Part shown: positions 7,570 through 17,100 of the stretch, one piece after another | Layout: each line of letters opens with the position of its first letter | Position numbering within the stretch: position 1 is the first letter of the stretch | Origin: a virus | Reading direction: 5' to 3' (one strand) | Virus record (IMG/VR): IMGVR_UViG_3300031841_001463 | Coordinates: 1 to 23,053 of that record | Length of the DNA: 23,053 nt | Position numbers and translations under genes: made by a program | Notes under the pieces: generated by a model | The model's database searches: none | Seen by the model: only the letters and a program-made list of their open reading frames with translations | Told to the model about the DNA's origin: nothing

Positions 7570-10176
7570 ATGGCACGCATTCAATACCAACCTGCTTCAA
7601 GGAGCAGAGGTTTTAAACCACGGCAAATAAGTACAGCAGGTATCAACCGGATGCGTGAAGAAAGCAACCGGATGATAGCTAATATGGAGCGCAATCGTCA
7701 GGCTGAAAAAGAACAGCGTGATCGTGAGCTTCAAGCATTAAAAGAAGATAATGCATATACTGCTAACGTTCAAAGGCAAAACTTTGAAACTCAAATTCAA
7801 AACTTACAATCTGAACGTAACCAAGCAACTCTTGGTCTCCAGGTTGAACAAGCAGAAGCCCAAGCTCAGCAGGCAAAAACTCAAAGTATTTTAAGTATTG
7901 TCGGTACTTTAAGCCAAACAGCTGCATCTGCTGTAAAAGCAATCGACGCTGAACAGCTTAAAAAAGACACAGCTACAGCATACGCTGAATTTTATAAAAC
8001 CCCTGTAACACAACTTACACCTGAACAGCAGCAACGGGTTGAACAGTATAGGGATGCTGAAAATCTTCAATTGCAAGGTGGTGTCGCACTTAATGCCAAT
8101 ATTGCTGCTGATGATGCTCAAAGCAATCAAAACCCTGCCATAACTGCACAAAGTTATGCCGCTAACCCTGCTTTAAATAGCAGAAGTAGAAAAATTTACG
8201 ACAACCTAATAGCGTATAGAGCATATACTACTAATTATCAGCAACGTACAGCAGACACAGAATACAAATACACTGCTGCTGATGGTAGACAATTTACAGG
8301 TGCTCAAGCCCTTAGTGATCCATATTTTGCAGGAGAGTTACAGCGGATAACTTTAACCGATGTGGTAGAGTATTTAGGTGTTACGGAGCCTATGCATCTG
8401 GCTCAAGCACAAGAGAAAATTTTTCAATTTAACCAAACTACCACAGCTCAAGCAAGTAGCGTAGCACATGAAAATGCTGTCGAAATTGGTTTAGAGCAGG
8501 CGTCACAGCTTGTTATGAATGGCAGCACCGCTAATGAGATTCTTTTTGGTTTTAACACAGTTGCTCACCTAAAAGGGAATGCTGCTGCCCATGACTTACT
8601 TCAAAAGACAGTTGAAAACCCAAACACTTCACAGGAAGTTGTTGATAGAATTGGTGAAACAATTATCGAGGGTAAAAAATGGTCTGAAGGTTGGGATAAC
8701 CGATGGCTGCCTGCTATGCAGAAAAGGCAGCAAAACATTGTTAAAGCAGAAACAGCAGAGTATAATTATAGAAAGGAAGTATTTACCAATAAAATTCTTA
8801 ACAACATTGATGAAGTTACAGCTTTTATTGATGAAAACCCTAGTATCAATGGACGTGCTGTAGAAGATCAATTTACAGAACAAGGCTTCCCTGTACCTCC
8901 TGTAATTACAAAACATGTAAGTAACGCAATCAAACAAAGTGATGAGGTTACTAAAACTGTTATTGAACAGAAATTCCGGGATAACATTTTAGATGAAGGT
9001 TTTATTAATAGACTCCCTACAGTAGCGCTTAGAAAGTATGCACAGGATTTAAAGGAAGAACAAAACAATCGTAAGTATGGTGAAAACTATACTGGACTTA
9101 AAAAGAACCTTATTGGTGACGCTAGGCAGTTGACTTCAATTAACCCTGGTGGAGCTAACACTTCACAAACTTATTTAGTATATGGAAGAGCAGTCCAAGA
9201 GTATCAAGGATTTATTGACCAAGGGTTTACCCCGGTTGAAGCTGCAGGTAAGGTCAATGAACTTATCCAGCAAGCACGTGGTGGTTCTGCCGATGCTACT
9301 AATCCTTTTTATTTTGTGTCCGGCGACAACAACCGTCGGACATTCCCAAACATCGAAACTTCAGGTGCCGAACGTGCTAAACGCCGTTCTGTAATTGATA
9401 AAAAATTACTTGATCATGGTGTTGATATTCTGAACCAACCGTTTGTTACAGCTACTTCAGCTGAAATGGATGCTACATATAAATCACATCTAGAAGGTAA
9501 TACAGTTTACCCTCCTGAAATTTTAAGAGTAGCAGAGATGTTTGGTATTAAACCTTCTGAAGCGTATAATACAGTACGTGCTGCGCAAAACAAAAGCACT
9601 GGTCAAAACAAGCCACTGCTTGATCCTAACAGTTCTGTTACAAAGCTGATGGATGTAGCAAATGCTAGAGCTAGAAGGTTGATACAATCAGGCAATCCTA
9701 TGCAGATTAATCGTGCTGCTGCCGGTATGGGTGTTATTGCTTTGCCTAGACGGTCTAGCATGGGAATTGGTTCGTTTAATCCTGCTACCGTACCTTCTGG
9801 GTATGGATCGGCTATTAATCAAGCAGCACAGCAAAATAATATTCCTCCTGAAATTTTGGCAGGGTTAATTGCGACTGAAAGCAATTTCAATCCAACCGCT
9901 GTAAGTCCTGCTGGGGCTAGGGGATTGGCACAGTTTATGCCACCAACTGCTGCTGAGTTTGGTGTAGATGTTAATGACCCAATGTCTTCTATCGACGGTG
10001 CAGCACGTTACCTCAGGTATTTAATTGATTATTTTAAGGGTGATATGAATAAAGCCATTTATGCTTATAATGGGGGTATGGGTAACATTGAACGTTTTGG
10101 TGGACCTATTCCAGGTAACCAAGAAAATCAAGAATACCTAACAAAAGTTTTAACCAACGCTAACAGATTCAGATGA
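7570..10176 (+). CDS. Internal virion protein (T7 gp15 position) with C-terminal lytic transglycosylase
   Basis: Encodes an 868-residue inner-core protein. The N-terminal 110 residues are charged and Gln-rich, coiled-coil-like; the middle is alpha-helical with no recognised motif. Residues about 752-866 are a soluble lytic transglycosylase (SLT) domain: IPPEILAGLIATESNFNP with the presumed catalytic Glu770, then SPAGARGLAQFMPPTA, and the AYNGG motif near residue 832. Such domains cleave the MurNAc-GlcNAc bond of peptidoglycan during genome entry. In T7 the equivalent activity is at the N-terminus of gp16, the next gene; here it is at the C-terminus of the gp15-position protein. The start follows the gp14 stop by three bases without a Shine-Dalgarno (TTAACACATGGC). 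The stop overlaps the next start as ATGA. The domain call is strong; the gp15 equivalence is from gene order. Confidence 0.85.
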   Translation: MARIQYQPASRSRGFKPRQISTAGINRMREESNRMIANMERNRQAEKEQRDRELQALKEDNAYTANVQRQNFETQIQNLQSERNQATLGLQVEQAEAQAQQAKTQSILSIVGTLSQTAASAVKAIDAEQLKKDTATAYAEFYKTPVTQLTPEQQQRVEQYRDAENLQLQGGVALNANIAADDAQSNQNPAITAQSYAANPALNSRSRKIYDNLIAYRAYTTNYQQRTADTEYKYTAADGRQFTGAQALSDPYFAGELQRITLTDVVEYLGVTEPMHLAQAQEKIFQFNQTTTAQASSVAHENAVEIGLEQASQLVMNGSTANEILFGFNTVAHLKGNAAAHDLLQKTVENPNTSQEVVDRIGETIIEGKKWSEGWDNRWLPAMQKRQQNIVKAETAEYNYRKEVFTNKILNNIDEVTAFIDENPSINGRAVEDQFTEQGFPVPPVITKHVSNAIKQSDEVTKTVIEQKFRDNILDEGFINRLPTVALRKYAQDLKEEQNNRKYGENYTGLKKNLIGDARQLTSINPGGANTSQTYLVYGRAVQEYQGFIDQGFTPVEAAGKVNELIQQARGGSADATNPFYFVSGDNNRRTFPNIETSGAERAKRRSVIDKKLLDHGVDILNQPFVTATSAEMDATYKSHLEGNTVYPPEILRVAEMFGIKPSEAYNTVRAAQNKSTGQNKPLLDPNSSVTKLMDVANARARRLIQSGNPMQINRAAAGMGVIALPRRSSMGIGSFNPATVPSGYGSAINQAAQQNNIPPEILAGLIATESNFNPTAVSPAGARGLAQFMPPTAAEFGVDVNDPMSSIDGAARYLRYLIDYFKGDMNKAIYAYNGGMGNIERFGGPIPGNQENQEYLTKVLTNANRFR

Positions 10177-13100
10177 CAGACTCAGCTTTTATGAGCTTGG
10201 GTGAGGACTATGTGCTGGATGAGCAGGAACGTCAAGCTGAACTTTCTAACGAACAACGTGAAGAAATTCAAGCACGACTGGCTGAAACCCAAGCGGTACC
10301 ACAGCCACCAGCTGCACAAACAGCACAACCTGCTATGGCAGGTCAAGTCGCACCACAGCCAACAACGCCTCAACCTACGGGTGAGGCACCACGAGAACGT
10401 CCAGTGTTTTCCTATTTTGGACAACCTATTGGGGAAACTGGTCAACAGGTACAGCAACGCCTCAGTGCACCAGGACAAGGTTTGATTGACTTTGTTGCTG
10501 ATGGTTTTAATAAAATTCTACAAAGCACTGGGATTCAAGTCCCTAAAGCTAGTAAATACGAAGATGAAGTAGCATCCGCAACACGTCAAATCTCTTCTGT
10601 TGTACTGCCTACTATTTTGCTGCAAGGCAAAGGTATGCAAATGGGTAAAGAAGCTCATTCAATGATTGGCTGGAAAGTAGGTAATGCACCATTTATGAAG
10701 TTTATCGGTGCTAGGGGTGTTGAAGCTTGGGCTGCTGCTACTGTTGGCGCTGCTAGTACACAATACGAAACTGACGACAACATTGCAGGAATGCTTAAAA
10801 AGTCTTTCCCAAAAACATTTGACTTTATTCCTGATAATTGGGCAACACTAGATGCAGACGGTCCCGATAAGAAAAGACAGAAAAACATCAACGAAGAACT
10901 TGCTCTTGGTTTCATCATACCTTTTGCTGGACTTGCTGGCAAGTTTGTCGGTGCTATGGAGGAGACTAAACGTCTTTTCAAGAAGCCTCCTGTTATCGTT
11001 GGAGAAAGTGAACAAGCTACTAAGTACCTAGCGGCTAACAAACCTAAGCCTGTAAGTGACGTACCTGAAGAAGTTCTGCTTGAATATTCTGCCAAGCAAG
11101 AGGAAGCGTTAGACGAGCTTGGATATTACAACATGAGTAAAGTCCAAGACCCTAACGTGCCTCTTAAAGGTGTTCATGACCTATATGACTGGCGAGAGAC
11201 AGGTGCCCGTACTGTAGATGACTTTGGTATTGTTGGTGCTAGTATTGATGCAGCACGTATCCAAAATAACAAAGGTACAATTAACGGACGTATTGGTAAT
11301 TTCATTAGCGGGCCTGCTCTTAAGTATGGTGCTGCAACCCCTGGTGGTGTAGAAGAAGTTACTATTGGTTTAACACAACAACTCAAAGAAGCTGATCGTG
11401 TTGGTATGGTTGCTGATGACTTCACTGTGTCTGCAGATGAAGTAGCAGAAGCTGGTGAAAACCTAGTTCTTGAGTTGTTTGATCCTTCTGCAACTGTTGA
11501 TGACATGCGTCGGATGCTTGATCCACAAATTGTCAAGACTAAAGATGGTGTTGAGACTCTTACTCAGGAAGGTTATGCTGATGCTTTAAGCGGCATTAAC
11601 ACTTTGGTAAAAGAATACACAGGTATGGATGTAGCTAAAGCACAAGCTTATGCTGCAACGTCTATGGCTGGTCAAATTGCAGATCTATCTGAAGGTATCC
11701 GTCTGAACCGTGGCTCTGTTTCTATTGATAATGCACAAGAAGCATTGCTTGATAAAATTAATTTCTTACAGCAACTTGTAGGTTCAACACGATACTACAC
11801 TATTCAAAAGAAAGGTCTTGCATCTCTTGGTGAAAAGGTACAGAATCTATTCAAGACTCCACAACAGATTGCAGATGATATCAGAAACAACTACCCTGTA
11901 GCATTGCGCAGCATCCAAGATGATAGTGCAAAGTTTACTGAAAGTTGGATGTACTTGCAAAAAAATCGTCCTGATATCCTTGATTCATTCTTGGAGCTGT
12001 ATGAACTTAGTGATGGTAAGATCAACACTATTGCTAAGATGAATGATGACATCCTTAATACGTTTGTCAATCTGCGCCCTATCTACGATCCTAATCCTGA
12101 GACACCTAACATCATTGCACAAGCTGTAAGATCTAACTACTTCAATAGTTTGCTATCAGCTCCTGCAACAGCTGCTAAAGCTTTGTACGGTAACCTCAGT
12201 GGTCTTGTAGCTGAACCTGTGTCTTACTTTGGCGGTGCACTTATCAGTCAAGATATGAAAGCTTTACAACGTGGTTGGATGGCATATAGTGCAATTTTTG
12301 ACACTCAACAAAAAGCACTGCCTTATGCTGGTAGGATGTTTACCAAAGCATCCCAAAATCCAAACTCTGTAAAGAATTCATCACGTCTTGACCTTGTAAT
12401 TAAACAGGAAGAAAAGCTTGATCAGTACCGTTATATTGCTGAACAAGAATCTTTGCGTGGTAACAATGGGTTTAAATTCCTTGTCAAACAGTATGAGGAA
12501 ATGCAAGCCATGGCTGCTGATCCTGTGTTCCGTCTTGTACCTAATTTGTTTACAGGGTTTGATGCCTGGACTGGTGCAACACTAGCTAATGCTCAAGCAC
12601 GATTCCGTGCTATGGATGAGCTTGAAAGACTTGGTGAAGCAGTTACTCCTGAAAGAGTTAAGGAACTAGCTACTGCTGAATATAACAGCATGTTTGACGC
12701 TAGTGGTGTTATTAAAGATCAAGCTGTTAAGTATAGCACTGCTGATATTGCTCTTAACCTTGACACTGGACTTAGCCAAAAGGTAGACGGTCTTTTGAAG
12801 ACACTACCTGGTCTTACTCCATTTCTTACGTTCCCTACAACCATGATGAACATGGTCAGGGTAGCAGATGATTACATCCCACTACCTTTTAAAAGTTTTC
12901 AGAAAGATATTAATGAATTAGCAAATACTTCTATCCAAACCTTTGTTGAAAACCCGGATGCTATGGATAATATCCTGTTAGCACGTGGACATAAGGTTGA
13001 TCAAATGGATGATATTGCTAAAATTAATACAATTACTGATATTAAAAATCGTACTATTGGTAGAAAAGCTATTGGTACGTTTGTTACTTCAATGGTAATT

Positions 13101-14144
13101 GGTAGTGTTCTCAAAGATAAACTATTTGGTGATGGTTTGTTTAGTGTGACTGGTGATGGTTCTGTTGACCGTCAACTAAACACTGCACGGATGAAGAACA
13201 GTAATTTTAAGCCACGTTCTATTATTGGTCCTGATGGTGTCAGGTTTAGTTATAATGAAGCTCTTGGTCCTGGTCTAAGTAATTGGGTTGCAATGGTTGC
13301 TAACGTTGCAGATAACTTTGATATGCTTGGTGAAGCAGCTACTGAAAATGCTTTTGAAAAGCTTAGTTTTATTCTGGGTGCAGCATTGACAGATCAAGCT
13401 GGTTTGTCTGCTTTGCGTCCGTTGGTCGAAACTTTTAGTGGTAATAAATCTGCTGCTAGCCGTTGGGCTGCTGGTCAGATTAACTCTCTTGGTCCACTTG
13501 GTGGTGCCCGTAATGAATTTGGTAAACTACTTGATGCTGGTCTGAAAGATTTTGAGCAGGACATCTTGGGACATCTGGCTAATCGTAACCGTTTGGCTGG
13601 TGTTATGGATCAAACTAACCGTCTCCCTACTGTCATTAGTCCTGTCAGTGGTGAAGCACCTAATAAATATAGTATGCTTCAACGCATTTGGAATACCTAT
13701 TCCCCTGTCAAGGTACACAAAGGCATGACTAAAGAAGAAAAGTTTCTGTATGACATTGAATATGATGTGTCTTCAGCATTTAAAAAGCGTAATGGTGTAG
13801 ATTTAACGCCTAAGGAACGTAATGAATTGAACGCTGCAATGGGTTCAATGGGTTACTTCCGTAAGGAAATTAATCGCATCAGTAAACTTGCTGAAACTCG
13901 TAACACTATTAAGGAACTAAAAACTGCACGTCGTTCTCTTATAACGTCCGAAAAAGTTCCAATTAGTAAATATGATCAAATTCATGTTGAACTACGTGCT
14001 GCTCAAAAGCAAGCTGAAGAATTAGCTTTCCAAAGTCTTGCTCCTGACGTACGTAATGCTATTGAGCAACGCATTATGCTCGAAAAGATTAATGATGAGA
14101 ATGCTCTGATGGGTATTCTACCTATTCCAACTAACCGTTATTAA
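10173..14144 (+). CDS. Large internal virion protein (T7 gp16-like)
   Basis: Encodes a 1323-residue protein in the gp16 position, very close to the size of T7 gp16 (about 1318). It is expected to sit in the capsid core and be ejected through the envelope to help draw DNA into the cell. Residues about 38-75 are Pro/Gln/Ala-rich and probably flexible. Hydrophobic stretches at about 240-262 (ELALGFIIPFAGLAGKFVGAM) and about 965-985 (GTFVTSMVIGSVLKDKLF) could insert in membranes. The rest is helical, and the C-terminus is rich in charged helices. I see no transglycosylase motif at its N-terminus, in contrast to T7 gp16; that domain is on the preceding protein. The start overlaps the upstream stop (ATGA). 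Assignment rests on size, order and general character. Confidence 0.8.
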   Translation: MTDSAFMSLGEDYVLDEQERQAELSNEQREEIQARLAETQAVPQPPAAQTAQPAMAGQVAPQPTTPQPTGEAPRERPVFSYFGQPIGETGQQVQQRLSAPGQGLIDFVADGFNKILQSTGIQVPKASKYEDEVASATRQISSVVLPTILLQGKGMQMGKEAHSMIGWKVGNAPFMKFIGARGVEAWAAATVGAASTQYETDDNIAGMLKKSFPKTFDFIPDNWATLDADGPDKKRQKNINEELALGFIIPFAGLAGKFVGAMEETKRLFKKPPVIVGESEQATKYLAANKPKPVSDVPEEVLLEYSAKQEEALDELGYYNMSKVQDPNVPLKGVHDLYDWRETGARTVDDFGIVGASIDAARIQNNKGTINGRIGNFISGPALKYGAATPGGVEEVTIGLTQQLKEADRVGMVADDFTVSADEVAEAGENLVLELFDPSATVDDMRRMLDPQIVKTKDGVETLTQEGYADALSGINTLVKEYTGMDVAKAQAYAATSMAGQIADLSEGIRLNRGSVSIDNAQEALLDKINFLQQLVGSTRYYTIQKKGLASLGEKVQNLFKTPQQIADDIRNNYPVALRSIQDDSAKFTESWMYLQKNRPDILDSFLELYELSDGKINTIAKMNDDILNTFVNLRPIYDPNPETPNIIAQAVRSNYFNSLLSAPATAAKALYGNLSGLVAEPVSYFGGALISQDMKALQRGWMAYSAIFDTQQKALPYAGRMFTKASQNPNSVKNSSRLDLVIKQEEKLDQYRYIAEQESLRGNNGFKFLVKQYEEMQAMAADPVFRLVPNLFTGFDAWTGATLANAQARFRAMDELERLGEAVTPERVKELATAEYNSMFDASGVIKDQAVKYSTADIALNLDTGLSQKVDGLLKTLPGLTPFLTFPTTMMNMVRVADDYIPLPFKSFQKDINELANTSIQTFVENPDAMDNILLARGHKVDQMDDIAKINTITDIKNRTIGRKAIGTFVTSMVIGSVLKDKLFGDGLFSVTGDGSVDRQLNTARMKNSNFKPRSIIGPDGVRFSYNEALGPGLSNWVAMVANVADNFDMLGEAATENAFEKLSFILGAALTDQAGLSALRPLVETFSGNKSAASRWAAGQINSLGPLGGARNEFGKLLDAGLKDFEQDILGHLANRNRLAGVMDQTNRLPTVISPVSGEAPNKYSMLQRIWNTYSPVKVHKGMTKEEKFLYDIEYDVSSAFKKRNGVDLTPKERNELNAAMGSMGYFRKEINRISKLAETRNTIKELKTARRSLITSEKVPISKYDQIHVELRAAQKQAEELAFQSLAPDVRNAIEQRIMLEKINDENALMGILPIPTNRY

Positions 14145-14149
14145 ACAAC

Positions 14150-17100
14150 ATGGCGTGCTCTGACGTACAAACAATTCAAGCTGGAAACGGGACAAAGACA
14201 CAATTTTCTTTTGACTTCCCGTACATTTTTAAATCTGAAATCCACGTTTATTTTTGGAACGCGGTAACAAAAGAATACGACGAAAAACTTACGACAGATG
14301 CCACCTACCCTTGGCAGATTACTGATGCTAACCCTACTATTGTAGAGTTTACTGGTACTGCCCCACCGTCTCCAGCCACCCCTGTAGATCCAGGTGAACC
14401 TACTGTTGACAACGTTAAGATCCGTAGGATTACACAGGTTGACGACATTAGAGCTTTGTTTAACCCTGGCTCTGCTATTAGGTCGGATGATCTAAACAAA
14501 AACTTTGAACAGCTTCGTTATGCTATTCAAGAAGCAAATTGCCAAGGTATTCCTGATGATGTCGATGCATATCTAAAGGAATACTATTGGGATAGGTTTG
14601 ACAATACACTTTATTCTGCTGATACATGGCGCAGTGATGATGCAACTATTGCAACTACTGCAGCTTTGGATCAACGGTTTCAAGATGAAGTAAGTGAAAC
14701 TTTTACTAAGTCTGAACTGGCTGCGGCAAGTAACCAGATGCCAGACAACGATACTGCTGTACCTACTACTGGTGCTCTTAATGATTACATCAATGAAGTA
14801 ATTACTAATGACATCGCTGGGTCTGATGGGGTTTCAATTACCGATGATGGTGACGGTACAATTACTGTTGGTCTTACTGATAATTCAGTTGACTTTGATA
14901 AAATTAAAGATGCAGACCAAATTAAACTTGCTGATCAAGTAGCAGATCCTGATGTTGTAGGTACTGATAACAATATCTTTACTGCTCAAGCAGCAACACG
15001 TAGGTTCAATAACTACTACCAAAACGATGTACCACCTGTTACTGATGGAATTGGTATTGGTCAAGTTTGGGTTGATCCTAACGATGATCTAACTTTGTCT
15101 GTTTGGAGTGGTAGTAACTGGATTGGTGTTACTTCTGGTGGTACCTTTACAAACCAACCTAAAGTTATTTATGTTGACGCTACTAGCGGTGATGACACTA
15201 ACGACGGTCACCGTATTAGCCGTCCTAAGAAGACGATTGAAGCTGCACTTAATGATATCAATTCTGACTCGGTTTATGGTGACGGAAGTATTATTTCGGT
15301 TGCACCTGGTATCTATGCTGAGACATTGCCTCTTGATATTCAGAAAAATGATGTTGGTATTATTGGTCAATCTTTACGTACATGTATCATTCATCCTAAG
15401 ATTCCAGTATCAGACCAACCTTCTTATGGTGTAAATACCCCTCACTCCCAAGAACTGCAAACAATGTTCCGTGTTAATAGCGGTTCTTATTTTGCAAACT
15501 TGACCCTTATGGGTCTTAAGGCAAGTGGTACACGTGGTGATACTGGATCTTTGTATACAGATTCTACTTATGGTTTGCCTCCTAACCAAGGTTGGAACTT
15601 TGCGTTCTATCCTAATGCAATCATTAAGAAGTCTCCATACATCCAAAATGTTACAAACTTCTCTGATTCACAGATTAACAACGTAAACTTTACACCACAT
15701 ACTCCTGGTGAGGGTGCTGCTGGAGACCTTGATTCTGCTCCTACTGGTGGTGGTATCTTGATTGATGGTAGTGTACCTGATACTTCTAGTCCGTTGCGTT
15801 CTATGGTGTGTGATAGTTACACCCATACTGCTTTGGATGGTCCTGGTATCTTTGTTACTAATAACGGTTATTGTCAAGCAACCAGTAGCTATGCATTCTT
15901 TAACCATGCACACATCACTTGTGTAAATGGTGGTCAAGCAAACCTTGCAGCATCTACGACTGACTTTGGTCGGTTTGGTTTGATTGCTGATGGTAAGTCT
16001 TCTACTGCTATCTTTACGTCTAATGTAGATGGTGCTGCTAGTAGTGGTGATACTACCTTCAATATTAATGCACCAACAGCTGGTAGTGGATGGTTTGGTG
16101 ATGCAACACGTCCACAAGACAACATGCTTGTCACGGTAAATAGCATTACGTATCCAGTTATCAGTGCAACTACTTACACAGATAGCGAAGGTGGTGCTGG
16201 TTGGACTGTAACTATTAGCCGTCCTGATCCTAATGATACTGCAACTAACCTTGGTCTTAACGGTGCAGTAAGTGATGATGCTGCTGTGTCGTTCTTCTTA
16301 CGTTCGATGGTTGCATCTAGTGGTCATACCATGGAATATGTTGGTAGTGGTACTGACTACACTGCATTACCTGAGAATGGTGGTGTACCGATTGATGGCA
16401 ATCAAATCATTGAACGTAATGATGGTAAGGTTTGGTCGGCTACTACTGACCATAAAGGTACTTTTAAGCTTGGCGATTTCTTTACAGTTGACCAGCAATC
16501 TAAATCAATTACTGTTGATCCCGGTTCATTCCAAGTTGATTTGGGTACATTGAACGTTAATGCTAGTGGTAACGCTGTTTTTGGTGCAAACCTTGACATG
16601 GGTTCCAATCAGATTACATCTAGCAGTGGTGATCTGAGACTTAGTGCAACTGGTGATATTAACGTTCAAACGCGAAAAATTACTAATGTTGTCGATCCAA
16701 CTGCTGCACAAGATGCTGCTACTAAAAACTATGTAGATAATAACTTTATTGGTTCAGTTGTTGATGATCTTTCACCACAACTTGGTGGTAATCTGGACGT
16801 TAATGGTAATGAAATCATTAGCACCTCAAACGGTGACATTACAATTACTCCTGATGGAAGTGGTGTTACTATTGTATCATCGGGCAATGTAGAAATTAAA
16901 GACAAGATTAAATTATACGGCTCTTCATCAGCATTAAATGCTCAAATTTCTAGCACAGGTGATGGCACGTTAGTGTTAACAGCCGATGGGGATTGGAATG
17001 GATTCAATCGTGAAATTCAATTTAAACAAGCCAACTCTGACGCCATGCGAATCGACAGCTCGGGCAGGCTGTTGGTGGGCACGACTAGTGTTTCCAGCGA

